In this document: piece by piece, positions 25,741 to 33,896 of the stretch | Position numbering within the stretch: the stretch's first letter is position 1 | How the letters are laid out: every line of letters starts with the position of its first letter | Assembly: GCA_023461115.1 (NCBI GenBank) | Contig: JAEWOA010000168.1 | Location: forward strand, 1 to 37,993 | DNA from: Actinomycetes bacterium | GTDB taxonomy: Bacteria > Actinomycetota > Actinomycetes > Actinomycetales > Cellulomonadaceae | Direction of reading: 5' to 3' | Length of the DNA: 37,993 nucleotides | Made by a program: the position numbers and the translations under genes | Notes under the pieces: model-generated | Database searches by the model: none | What the model saw: only the letters and a program-made list of their open reading frames with translations | What the model was told of the DNA's origin: nothing

Positions 25741-25755
25741 CGTACACATGTTCGA
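25740..25755 (+). promoter_or_regulatory. LexA-type SOS operator over the start codon
   Basis: TCGTACACATGTTCGA differs at one position from the actinobacterial LexA box TCGAAC-N4-GTTCGA. It covers the last base of the -10, the start site and the first codons (ATG at 25748), so bound LexA would block initiation. SOS control of DUF222/HNH (13E12-type) genes is known in mycobacteria. Confidence 0.75.
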
Positions 25756-27409
25756 TTCTGGCGATGTGGGAGCGGCGAGCTTCCTCGACGACCTGCGCGC
25801 CGCTCGCGCTGGGCTCGGGACGCTTCCCGCGCGGTGCGGCACGTGGAGCGGCGACGAGTGCGCCGACGCCCTCGCGGAACTCGACCGGCTCGAAGGAGCG
25901 GTCCGCGTCGCCAAAGCGCCGCTCCTCGCCGCCCGCGCGGCTGTGGACGCTGGCATGCAGCGCTCCGACCGGGACTTCGCGGACGCCCGGGCCCGGCAGA
26001 CGAGGTCGACTCGCTTCGAGTCCATGCGCGAGGTCGCGGGCGCCGCAGCACTCATGGCCCTCCCCGCTCTCGCCGCGGCGGTCTCGTCCGGCGCCGTGCC
26101 GGCGGGGCATCTCGATGCGTTGGGGCGAGTGGCGGCCAACTCGTCGGCGTCGGGGATCCTGGCGCTGACCACCGAGGCGGGCGCGGCGGCGGTGCTGGAC
26201 GCCGCGCAGCGCTCCGCGACGAGCGCGCAGTTTCGTCGAGAACTCGAGGCGCTGACGGCGGCGGCGGATCCGGACGGCCTGGACGCGGCCCGACGACAGG
26301 GCCGCCGCGGCCGATTCCTGACGCTGACGCACACGCCAGACGCGACCCTGCTCAGAGGGCGGCTCGATCCACTTGCTGGACGACGGCTCCAGCTCGCGCT
26401 GGAGTCCACCGGGCATCGACCCGACGACGACCGCGACCGCCAACAAGCGCTGGCCGACGCCTTGCTCAGCGTCGCCGACCACACCCTCGCGTGCCACGCT
26501 GCCGAGACCACGCCGGCGGACCGCGCGGCGAACGACCCCGCGGACGGCGCGACGAACAGCCCTGTGGATGGCGCTGCTCCAGCGTCCGAGGCTGTGACGA
26601 CCGCTGGTCGTCGCATGACCTCGGCGCAGAATCGGCCGCACCTCACAGTGGTGATGGGCATCGAGGTGTTCGCCGCGCTCCGCGAGCGAGCGAGAGCGGG
26701 GTCGTCGTCCGCCACCGCTTCGACCGCGGACGGGACTCCGTTGTCGGCCGTCGAGATTGCGCAGCTGCTGTGCGACTGCGACGTCGCGCGGCTGGTCGTC
26801 GACGCGGAGAGCCGTCCGGTGGACGTCGGCCGGTCGCAGAGGCTGTTCACTGGCCCGCAGCGGCGCGCGATCCTTGCGCGTGATCGACGCTGCGCGTGGA
26901 ACGGGTGCGAGGCGCAGGGGCACTGGTGCGAGGCGCACCACATCGTGTGGTGGAGTCGCGGCGGAGGCTCGAGCGTCGACAACGCGGTCCTGCTGTGCTC
27001 GTTCCACCATCACCGGGTCCACGAGCTCGATCTGACGATCACCAGGCTGCCCGCGGGCGGCCCGGGCGCACGCGTGTGCCTCGGCGGGGATCTGTCGCAC
27101 GCCGTGCGAGCGGCGCGCTATGAGTTCCGGCTGCCCAACGGGGCCCTCGAGCACGGGCCTCCGGCGAGCGACATGCGGCTCGAGTCGGTGCGGGCGCCGG
27201 ACACGACCGATGCCAACGACTCACCGCGACCTCACGCGCCGGGCGCCAATCGACCGGCGGCCCGCACAGCCCAAGCAGACCGACTGCCGAACGAGCCGGG
27301 CGGCCGGGGCGGCGCACGGCCGGGCAGGGGTCGTGACCAGCGGGGACGGTCGCCGGCGAGCGAGCGCGCGCTCGTCACGCTGCAGTCCCCGGGACCACCA
27401 CCGTGGTGA
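25748..27409 (+). CDS. DUF222 / HNH endonuclease domain protein (13E12-like)
   Basis: A 553-aa protein with an N-terminal DUF222 region (residues about 30-330, Ala/Arg-rich helices such as AELDRLEGAVRVAKAPLLA) and a C-terminal HNH nuclease. The nuclease shows CAWNGCEAQGHWCEAHHIVW with H397-H398 and then N and LLCSFHHHRVHE, giving the zinc cysteines and the H-N-H triad. The last 80 residues are low-complexity. These proteins are abundant in actinobacteria, often in many copies, related to the mycobacterial 13E12 repeat family; their natural target is unclear. Transcription appears leaderless and LexA-controlled. It converges on the DUF2207 gene. Confidence 0.9.
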   Translation: MFDSGDVGAASFLDDLRAARAGLGTLPARCGTWSGDECADALAELDRLEGAVRVAKAPLLAARAAVDAGMQRSDRDFADARARQTRSTRFESMREVAGAAALMALPALAAAVSSGAVPAGHLDALGRVAANSSASGILALTTEAGAAAVLDAAQRSATSAQFRRELEALTAAADPDGLDAARRQGRRGRFLTLTHTPDATLLRGRLDPLAGRRLQLALESTGHRPDDDRDRQQALADALLSVADHTLACHAAETTPADRAANDPADGATNSPVDGAAPASEAVTTAGRRMTSAQNRPHLTVVMGIEVFAALRERARAGSSSATASTADGTPLSAVEIAQLLCDCDVARLVVDAESRPVDVGRSQRLFTGPQRRAILARDRRCAWNGCEAQGHWCEAHHIVWWSRGGGSSVDNAVLLCSFHHHRVHELDLTITRLPAGGPGARVCLGGDLSHAVRAARYEFRLPNGALEHGPPASDMRLESVRAPDTTDANDSPRPHAPGANRPAARTAQADRLPNEPGGRGGARPGRGRDQRGRSPASERALVTLQSPGPPPW

Positions 27410-27418
27410 CGGCATCGG

Positions 27419-27472
27419 CTGTGGCCGTGGTTCGGGCTGTGGCCGTCGTTCGGGCTGTGGCCGCGGTTCGGG
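27419..27472. repeat. Three 18-bp tandem repeats between convergent genes
   Basis: CTGTGGCCGTGGTTCGGG occurs three times in a row (27419-27436, 27437-27454, 27455-27472) with changes only at positions 10-12. The unit is a multiple of three and, read past the DUF2207 stop, would encode PNxGHS repeats; read past the HNH stop, LWPxFG repeats. Both stops precede it, so it is non-coding as the sequence stands. Confidence 0.8.
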
Positions 27473-27477
27473 CCGAG

Positions 27478-29352
27478 CTACCAGCCGCCGCCCCCGCCCC
27501 CGCCGACTCCGCCGCCCGAGAAGCCGCCCGAGAATCCCGAGCCCCCGGACGAGCCGGGGGTGGGTGCGGCGAGCGACTCGGTCGCGACCGACTCGAACCG
27601 GTCCATCGACGACGCGAATGCGTACGCCCAGAACAGCCCGCCGCCCGGGTGATACGAGCCGACGTACCAGCCAGGCTGGTCGATCACGCGGCCCTGGGCG
27701 GCGAGCTCGCCGATGACCCGCGCCCACCGCTCGGCCACCCCGAAGACGATCGCGTAGGGCAGGTATCGGCTGAAGATGTCCTCGCCCTCCTCGAAGCGGA
27801 GCTGGTTGGCCTCCGCCGTCGTGAGGTACTGCCGGAAGCCGAGGCTCTGCGCCAGCACGGCGGTCCCGTCCTCCGTGCGGGCGGGCGCGTGCCCGGAGCA
27901 GGCCAACACGACGACGCCCACGAGCGCGACCGCGAGCGGGACGAGCGCGATACCCGCGACCTGGAGGCCCGCGGCGAAGACGAAGAATGTGGCGATCCCA
28001 CCGACGAAGAGCAACACGATCCCTGCCGCCGCCCACTTCCCGCGAACGGACTTGGGGTTGCCGCGGAACCACCCGAGGTCCGTGACCTGCTCGTAGAGCA
28101 TCCCCTGAACCTCGGCCATGGACTTGGCGAACGTCGTCCGCAGCCCGGACAACCGCACCGACTGCCCTTCGGCGAAGATCGACTGCAGGAGCGACTGCTC
28201 GTAGGGCAGCAGCGTCGACAAGTCGGCGGGCAGGGCGACGAGCGTCCAGTCCTTCGGCTTCTTCGACGGGTTGGACCGGGGCACCTCCTCGATGCGCAGG
28301 TAGCCCCGCACTGCGAGGTCGATGAGGGTCGCGGTGACGTCGACGGGGTCGGCCTTCTCGTCCACCAGGGTGCCGAGCTCGCCGGGCTGCACACCCTCGG
28401 GCGGTGTGAACTGCACGGCGATCGGCGCGCGCGAGTCGCGGTATCCGGTGGCCGAATCACTGCCGCGGACGGGCCGCAGGCCAGGGGTGAGCCCGAGGTA
28501 GGCCCGGTCCCGTCCTGTGGTGCGGACGCGGCGGATCGCGGCGACAGCGCCGCCGGCGAGCACCAGGAGCGCGAGCGCGCCGAGCCAGGACACGGGCCGC
28601 ACCGGGAGGAGCGGATCAGGCTTCTCGACGATGATCGGCGCCACCCCGGGGAACGTGCCGGCGGGCCATCCCGTCGTGGTCGTGAGCATGGAGCCGACGG
28701 GGACGGCGTTCTGCGTGAAGACCGAGGTCGCGCCGGACACGTCGGCGGACGCGCAGGGCGTCGTCGAGGCCTCAGGGCCGGAGAAGCACACGGCGCCCTC
28801 GACGTCGGCGGGGCCGTCGACCGTGACGGTGACACCGCCGACCGGGATCTCCCAGCCGGAGCCGATGACGTTCCAGTAGAGCTCGTCCCCGGAGTGCTGC
28901 TCGTTGGCGGGGTTCACGAACCCGTCGACCGTGTAGTTGACCGTGTACTGCTGGACGCCCGCGACGTCGTCGACGTCCTCGTCGCCGATCCGGAGCACGA
29001 GCGCGTCGCCGTCGTCCTCGGTGTGCAGTTGGTCGGGGGCGCCGGAACTGCTCGACGCCGACAGGTCGGAGTAGTGGAACTCGCGGTCGTGGGCGTCGTC
29101 GTAGCCCTGGCGCAGCGGCAGCGTGAGGTAGGGCCCGTGGCCGGGCTCGTCGCCGAAGTCGAAGTCGAAGTCGAGCACCACCTGCATGACGCCATCGGCG
29201 CCGAGGCTCGCGGTGACGTCGTAGCGCGTGATCTCGCGCCCGGAAGTCTGGTCGGGCGCCGCGGCGGCCGCCGGGACGGCAGCGGCAACGGGTGCGACGA
29301 CGAGTGTGACGACGAGTCCGACCAGCACTGCCCATGCTCGACGACGAGCCAC
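27478..29352 (-). CDS. DUF2207 family membrane protein
   Basis: A 624-aa DUF2207 protein, a widespread envelope protein of unknown function. It has a signal peptide (residues about 1-33, AWAVLVGLVVTLVVAPVAAA), an extracytoplasmic beta-rich domain with repeated strand motifs, a first membrane helix (SWLGALALLVLAGGAVAAI, about residue 252), a cytoplasmic winged-helix-like part (VDVTATLIDLAVRGYLRIEE), then two more membrane helices (GIVLLFVGGIATFFVFAAG and GIALVPLAVALVGVVVLA), and a Gly/Ser-rich C-terminus ending GGGGGGGW. That domain order is typical of the family. It begins with GTG only 9 bp after smpB and is probably cotranscribed with it. Confidence 0.88.
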   Translation of the reverse strand: MARRRAWAVLVGLVVTLVVAPVAAAVPAAAAAPDQTSGREITRYDVTASLGADGVMQVVLDFDFDFGDEPGHGPYLTLPLRQGYDDAHDREFHYSDLSASSSSGAPDQLHTEDDGDALVLRIGDEDVDDVAGVQQYTVNYTVDGFVNPANEQHSGDELYWNVIGSGWEIPVGGVTVTVDGPADVEGAVCFSGPEASTTPCASADVSGATSVFTQNAVPVGSMLTTTTGWPAGTFPGVAPIIVEKPDPLLPVRPVSWLGALALLVLAGGAVAAIRRVRTTGRDRAYLGLTPGLRPVRGSDSATGYRDSRAPIAVQFTPPEGVQPGELGTLVDEKADPVDVTATLIDLAVRGYLRIEEVPRSNPSKKPKDWTLVALPADLSTLLPYEQSLLQSIFAEGQSVRLSGLRTTFAKSMAEVQGMLYEQVTDLGWFRGNPKSVRGKWAAAGIVLLFVGGIATFFVFAAGLQVAGIALVPLAVALVGVVVLACSGHAPARTEDGTAVLAQSLGFRQYLTTAEANQLRFEEGEDIFSRYLPYAIVFGVAERWARVIGELAAQGRVIDQPGWYVGSYHPGGGLFWAYAFASSMDRFESVATESLAAPTPGSSGGSGFSGGFSGGGVGGGGGGGW

Positions 29353-29361
29353 GCTGTCCCC

Positions 29362-29832
29362 CTAACGGTCGCGGCGATCCCGCATGGCGCGCTGCGCCTC
29401 CATGTTGTCCTGGCGCTCACGCAATGCCTGGCGCTTGTCCCAATCCTTCTTGCCGTGCGCGAGCGCGATCTCGACCTTGGCGCGTCCGTTAAGGAAGTAC
29501 AACGCGAGGGGCACGATCGTCTTGCCCTTCTCGCGGGTCTTCGACTCGAGCCGCTCGATCTCGTCGCGGTGCAGCAGCATCTTGCGCTTGCGACGCGGCG
29601 CGTGGTTGGTCCACGTGCCCTGCGTGTACTCGGGGATGTGGACACCGTGCAGCCAGGCTTCGCCGGCCTCGACCTCGCCCCAGCCGTCGACGAGCGACGC
29701 GCGGCCCATGCGCAGGGCCTTGACCTCAGTGCCGGTGAGCATGAGCCCGGCCTCGAAGACGTCTTCGATCACGTAGTCGTGGCGGGCCTTGCGGTTCGCG
29801 GCCACCAACTTGCGGCCCGACTCCTTGGCCAC
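29362..29832 (-). CDS. smpB: SsrA-binding protein SmpB
   Basis: A 156-aa SmpB, the tmRNA-binding protein required for trans-translation. It shows the family N-terminus (VAANRKARHDYVIEDVFEAG), the LTGTEVKALR motif of the OB-fold, IPEYTQGTWTNHAPRRKRK, and the basic C-terminal tail (KKDWDKRQALRERQ) that acts as a codon-anticodon mimic in the ribosome. Length and motifs are normal. It lies 111 bp downstream of the M23 gene and 9 bp upstream of the DUF2207 gene, all leftward, and its RNA partner ssrA is on the same strand 5.7 kb downstream. Confidence 0.97.
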   Translation of the reverse strand: MAKESGRKLVAANRKARHDYVIEDVFEAGLMLTGTEVKALRMGRASLVDGWGEVEAGEAWLHGVHIPEYTQGTWTNHAPRRKRKMLLHRDEIERLESKTREKGKTIVPLALYFLNGRAKVEIALAHGKKDWDKRQALRERQDNMEAQRAMRDRRDR

Positions 29833-29943
29833 CAGGACTCCTCCCCCACGCTCGGCGTGGTGTGTGCAGACGACGACCGCGGGGTTCCCACGGCGCCGGA
29901 AGAGCCTACCCGGCCCCCGGTCGATCGATCGCAGGCAATAGCA

Positions 29944-31266
29944 CTAGATCGGCAGGTACGGGCGCGGGTTGACGGTCGACCCGTTGATGTACACCTCGAA
30001 GTGCAGGTGGCACGCCGCCGAAGTCCCGGTGTTGCCCGCCCGGGCGATGAGCTGCCCGGCCTTGACGCTCTGCCCGGGCTTCACGACGAATGCCGAGAGG
30101 TGGTTGTACGACGACGCGAGGCCGTTCCCGTTGACCATGCCGTGGTTGATCATCACCTGGTTGCCGTACCCGGAACGGTACTGCGTCCACATCACGGTGC
30201 CGGCCCGGCCTGCGTAGACGGCTTGGCCGCAGCGGTCGCGCAGGTCGATCCCGGCGTGGAGGCGCCAGTAGTGCAGCACCGGGTGGAACCGGTTGCCGTA
30301 CTCGGATGTCACGTAGATGGGGTTCGTCGCGGTCGGGTTGACGAAGAGCCTGCCGGTGATCTTCCCGGGCTTGCCCCCGCCCTTCGCGGCATCCCGCTTC
30401 TGCTGCTCGAGGATCGCGGCCTTGAGTGCGGCGGCGATCTTCGCCGCCTCGGCGTCGGCCGCGCGGATCTCGGCGAGCACAGCCGCCTTCTGGTCCTCCA
30501 GCGACGCCTGCTTGGACTTCTGCTCGCTGAGCAGCTTGTCGAGGCTCGCCTTGGCGGCGGCGGCCTTGTCCTTGGCCCGGTCAGTCTCGACGACCTTCGC
30601 GTCGGCCGCGGCCTTGAGCTCGCCGATCCGGCCGTGGACCGCGGTGAGCCGCTGCTGCGAGCTGCGGTTGTCCGCCTCGCTGGCCTGCAGGTCGTCGAGC
30701 ACCTGGGCGCGGGTGCGCAGCGCCATCCCGACGAGGTCGGCGCGCTCGATGAAGTCCTGCGACGAGTCGGCGTCGAGGATCAGGCTCACGCTCGACGCGT
30801 CCCCGCCGCCGCGGTAGGCCTCGCGCGCCATCTGGCCGATCGCCTGGCGCATCTTGTCGGCCTGGCCGGAGTCCTGCTCGATCGCGGCGGCCAGGACGTC
30901 CGCCTGCTCGGTGGCGTCCTGGAGCTGGTCGGCGATCAGCTTGGCCTGCCGCTTGGACTTCGCGTAGGCGGCGTTGGCTTCGTCGAGCGCGAGCCGCGCG
31001 TCCGGGAGCTGCTCCTCGATCTCCAGGAGGCGGTCGGAGGTGACGGCGAGCGCGCTCGAGATGCCCTCCATCGCCTCCTGCGCGTCGGCGCGCTTGCGGG
31101 CGTTCTCCTTCTTCTGCCGTTCGGCTGCCGCGCGGCGGTCGTCGATCGCGTCGCCGCTCGCGGGTGCGGCGGCGGCGAGCGCGAGGCTCGCGCCGAGCAC
31201 GCCGGCGACGGTCGCGGCGACGAGGGCGCGCAGGCCGCGGCGGGAGGGCGACGATGACGGGCGCAT
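29944..31266 (-). CDS. M23 (LytM) peptidoglycan hydrolase with coiled coil, FtsEX partner
   Basis: A 440-aa exported cell-wall hydrolase. After a signal peptide (residues about 10-40, ALVAATVAGVLGASLALAA) comes a long coiled coil (about 45-300, with RAAAERQKKENARKRADAQE and several similar heptads), then an M23 LytM domain. The zinc ligands are visible as HAGIDL (HxxxD) and CHLHFEV (HxH). This layout matches EnvC and PcsB, whose coiled coil is held inactive by FtsX until FtsE hydrolyses ATP. The ATG is 2 bp after the ftsX stop, which strongly supports that pairing. It probably splits septal peptidoglycan at division. Confidence 0.93.
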   Translation of the reverse strand: MRPSSSPSRRGLRALVAATVAGVLGASLALAAAAPASGDAIDDRRAAAERQKKENARKRADAQEAMEGISSALAVTSDRLLEIEEQLPDARLALDEANAAYAKSKRQAKLIADQLQDATEQADVLAAAIEQDSGQADKMRQAIGQMAREAYRGGGDASSVSLILDADSSQDFIERADLVGMALRTRAQVLDDLQASEADNRSSQQRLTAVHGRIGELKAAADAKVVETDRAKDKAAAAKASLDKLLSEQKSKQASLEDQKAAVLAEIRAADAEAAKIAAALKAAILEQQKRDAAKGGGKPGKITGRLFVNPTATNPIYVTSEYGNRFHPVLHYWRLHAGIDLRDRCGQAVYAGRAGTVMWTQYRSGYGNQVMINHGMVNGNGLASSYNHLSAFVVKPGQSVKAGQLIARAGNTGTSAACHLHFEVYINGSTVNPRPYLPI

Positions 31267-31268
31267 GC

Positions 31269-32183
31269 TCACACCTTCGTGTAGCGGCTGAGGGTCACCA
31301 CCGACGAGATCGCGGCCAACGCGATGGCGACGGCGATCAGGAACGGCGCGATCATGAGGACGTCGGACGTCGTGACGTAGGGGATCCAGCTGAGGCTCGC
31401 GCCCAGCCAGTCCGTGACGAGGTACTCGACGCCGAGCCACAGCCCGCCGACGGCCAGCAACGACCCGATGGTCGCGGCGATCGCTCCCTCGAGCATGAAC
31501 GGCAGCTGGATGAAGACGGTCGAGGCGCCGACCAGCCGCATGATCCCCGTCTCACGGCGGCGGGACATCGCGGACAGCCGGATCGTGGTGGTGATGAGCA
31601 GCACGGCGGCGACGAGCATGACGAGCGCGAGGGCTCCGGCCAGCAGCGTCGCGCGGTCGAGCACGAGGAACAGCCGGTCGAACAGCCGACGCTGGTCCTC
31701 GACCTTCTCCACGCCCTGCCGGCCCGAGACGACCTCGGCGACCACCTGGTACTGCGACGGGTCGGTGAGCTTGATCCGGTAGGACGAGTTCATGTCGTCG
31801 ACCGTGGCCACCGACGCCCAGGACTGGTCCCCGAACTGCCGCCGGAACGACTCGAAGGCCTGCTCCTTGGACTCGGAGTAGATCTTCTGGATGAACGGCT
31901 TGACCTCGGGCTCGTCGAGCGCGGCGCGGATGGCGTCGCGCTGCTCGGCGGTGACCTCGCCACCGGCGCACGTCGGCTCGGGCGAGGTCTCCGGGCAGAG
32001 GTACACGCTGACCTCGACCTTGTCGTACCAGTCGTCCTTCATCTTGCCGATCTGGAACTGCAGCAGCGCCGCGCTCCCGACGAAGGTGAGCGAGACGAAG
32101 GTGACGAGGATGACCGAGATCGTCATGGACAGGTTCCGGCGCAGGCCGATCCCGATCTCGGAGAGGATGAACTGGATTCTCAT
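31269..32183 (-). CDS. ftsX: Cell division protein FtsX
   Basis: A 304-aa FtsX, the membrane subunit of the FtsEX complex. A first membrane helix follows the N-terminal ILSEIGIGLRRNLSM segment (about residues 22-45); an extracytoplasmic domain (about 46-170, with CPETSPEPTCAGG) binds the hydrolase; three further helices follow (ALALVMLVAAVLLITTTI near 190, IAATIGSLLAVGGLWLGV near 230 and IAPFLIAVAIALAAISSV near 275). The GLxR-x-N motif and the late MSRRRETGIMRLVGAS segment are typical. It starts 9 bp after ftsE and precedes the M23 gene by 2 bp. Confidence 0.96.
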   Translation of the reverse strand: MRIQFILSEIGIGLRRNLSMTISVILVTFVSLTFVGSAALLQFQIGKMKDDWYDKVEVSVYLCPETSPEPTCAGGEVTAEQRDAIRAALDEPEVKPFIQKIYSESKEQAFESFRRQFGDQSWASVATVDDMNSSYRIKLTDPSQYQVVAEVVSGRQGVEKVEDQRRLFDRLFLVLDRATLLAGALALVMLVAAVLLITTTIRLSAMSRRRETGIMRLVGASTVFIQLPFMLEGAIAATIGSLLAVGGLWLGVEYLVTDWLGASLSWIPYVTTSDVLMIAPFLIAVAIALAAISSVVTLSRYTKV

Positions 32184-32192
32184 GCCGGCCCC

Positions 32193-32882
32193 TCAGCGAT
32201 CCGAGCCGTAGACGCCGCGCGACTGGTCGCGCACCATCTCGCCGGTGGAGAGCTCGACGACGCGCTTGCGCATCTGGTCGACGATCTCGTCGTCGTGCGT
32301 GGCCATCACCACGGTGGTGCCGGTGCGGTTGATGCGGTCGAGCAGGCGCATGATCCCCAGCGAGGTCGTCGGGTCGAGGTTGCCGGTGGGCTCGTCGCAC
32401 AGCAGGATCTGCGGGCGGTTGACGAAGGCCCGCGCGATCGCGACTCGCTGCTGCTCACCGCCGGACAGCTCGTGCGGCCGCCGCTTCTCCTTGCCGGCCA
32501 GGCCGACCATCTCCAGCACGTCGGGCACGGTGGTGAGGATCTGGTGGCGCGGCTTGCCGATCACCTGGAGCGCGAACGCGACGTTCTCGAACACCGTCTT
32601 GTTGGGCAGCAGGCGGAAGTCCTGGAACACGGCGCCGATCTGGCGGCGCAGCTGCGGCACCTTCCACGACGACAGCGACCCGAGCTCCTTGCCGGCGACG
32701 AACACCTTGCCGGCGCTCGCCCGCTCCTCACGCAACACGAGGCGCAGGAAGGTGGACTTGCCGGACCCGGAGGCCCCGACGAGGAACACGAACTCTCCGC
32801 GCTCGATGTCCAGCGACACGCGGTCGAGCGCGGGCCGGGCGCCGCGCGCGTAGACCTTGGTGACGTTCTCGAATCGGATCAC
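32193..32882 (-). CDS. ftsE: Cell division ATP-binding protein FtsE
   Basis: A 229-aa FtsE ATPase. Walker A is GASGSGKST (36-44), the Q-loop is FQDFRLLPNKTVFENVAF, the signature is LSGGEQQRVAIARAF, and Walker B is ILLCDEPTGNLDP, followed by the H-loop VVMATHD. RLLPNKTVFENVAF is diagnostic of FtsE. It energises FtsX and thereby the M23 hydrolase. In many actinobacteria prfB lies directly upstream; here the sequence upstream is a 194-bp gap and then the end of an unrelated sugar transport operon. Confidence 0.97.
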   Translation of the reverse strand: MIRFENVTKVYARGARPALDRVSLDIERGEFVFLVGASGSGKSTFLRLVLREERASAGKVFVAGKELGSLSSWKVPQLRRQIGAVFQDFRLLPNKTVFENVAFALQVIGKPRHQILTTVPDVLEMVGLAGKEKRRPHELSGGEQQRVAIARAFVNRPQILLCDEPTGNLDPTTSLGIMRLLDRINRTGTTVVMATHDDEIVDQMRKRVVELSTGEMVRDQSRGVYGSDR

Positions 32883-33025
32883 GGATGCTCACTGCTCGAT
32901 CGGGGACTGCCGCTCGGGGCGCGGCTCGGCCGGATCGAGACTAGGCACGGCGCCTTGCCACGCCGTCCAGTGACACGCCGAATGGGCGACCCCACGCCCA
33001 GTTGCCCGGCCCCACCAGGGCTAAT

Positions 33026-33040
33026 CGGGCGTTTTGCCCG
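33026..33040. terminator. Possible weak terminator between the sugar operon and ftsE
   Basis: CGGGC-gtttt-GCCCG forms a 5-bp stem in the 194-bp gap. The gap also contains the near-repeats CCCGACCAGC/CCCGACCAGC on the minus strand (around 33043-33070). No clear ftsE promoter was found. Confidence 0.35.
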
Positions 33041-33076
33041 AGCTGGTCGGGTTGGTGGGCTGGTCGGGAGGCCCGG

Positions 33077-33841
33077 TCAGCGCACCGCCTGCAGGCGCGG
33101 GCGCGGCCGGACCGTGGCGCCGGTGATCGCCCCGAGCACTTCCTCGTGGCTCGTGGACGCGGCGTCGAACACGCCGTTGTTGCGTCCGTGGCGCAACACG
33201 ACGATCCGGTCCGAGACCGCGCGCACGTCCGTCATGTTGTGGCTGATGAGGATGACGCCCAGGCCCATGTCCCGCAGCCGCTCGATGTGCACGAGCACCT
33301 CGGCGGTCTGCGCCACCGAGAGCGCCGCGGTGGGCTCGTCGAGCACGACGATGCGGGGCTCGCCGATGAGGGTGCGCGCGATCGCGACCGACTGCCGCTG
33401 CCCCGCCGAGAGCGAGGACAACGGCGTGCGGACCGATGGGATCCGGCTGTTGAGGGCGTCCAGGACGCGCCGCGCGATTGCCTCCATGGTCGCGTCGTCG
33501 CGCCGCGGACCGAGGCGCAGCTCACGGCCGAGGAACAGGTTGCTGGTGACGTCCAGGTTGTCGCAGAGCGCCAGGTCCTGGAACACGGTCGCGACCCCGA
33601 GCCCGCGTGCCGCCGCGGGTGTCGGGATGACGACGGGCTCGCCGTCGATCTCGATCAGCCCCGCGTCGGGCACGAGGGCGCCGGCGATCATCTTGGCGAG
33701 GGTGGACTTGCCCGCGCCGTTGTCCCCCACCAGGGCGACCACCTCGTGCGCGTGGACGTCGAGGTCGACGCCGACCAGCGCCTCGACAGCGCCGAAGTAC
33801 TTGCTGATACCGCGCATCGACACCAGGGGTGCGGAGTTCAT
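33077..33841 (-). CDS. Single-domain sugar ABC transporter ATP-binding protein
   Basis: A 254-aa ABC ATPase of the carbohydrate uptake class 2 type (FrcA-like). Walker A is GDNGAGKST (39-47), the Q-loop ATVFQDLALCDNLDV, the signature LSAGQRQSVAIAR (LSAGQ instead of LSGGQ, common in this group), Walker B IVVLDEPTAAL, and the H-loop ILISHN. The chosen ATG at 33841 has GAGGAGAG upstream; an upstream extension to 34102 would overlap the ROK gene out of frame and is rejected. It is the last gene of the sugar operon, 55 bp after the ROK gene. Its permease partner could be the operon's single permease, or one encoded elsewhere. Confidence 0.9.
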   Translation of the reverse strand: MNSAPLVSMRGISKYFGAVEALVGVDLDVHAHEVVALVGDNGAGKSTLAKMIAGALVPDAGLIEIDGEPVVIPTPAAARGLGVATVFQDLALCDNLDVTSNLFLGRELRLGPRRDDATMEAIARRVLDALNSRIPSVRTPLSSLSAGQRQSVAIARTLIGEPRIVVLDEPTAALSVAQTAEVLVHIERLRDMGLGVILISHNMTDVRAVSDRIVVLRHGRNNGVFDAASTSHEEVLGAITGATVRPRPRLQAVR

Positions 33842-33896
33842 CGGATCACTCTCCTCGTCGAGGGTGTCTGGTCCGAGTCTGGCGCCCGCGCGGGAG

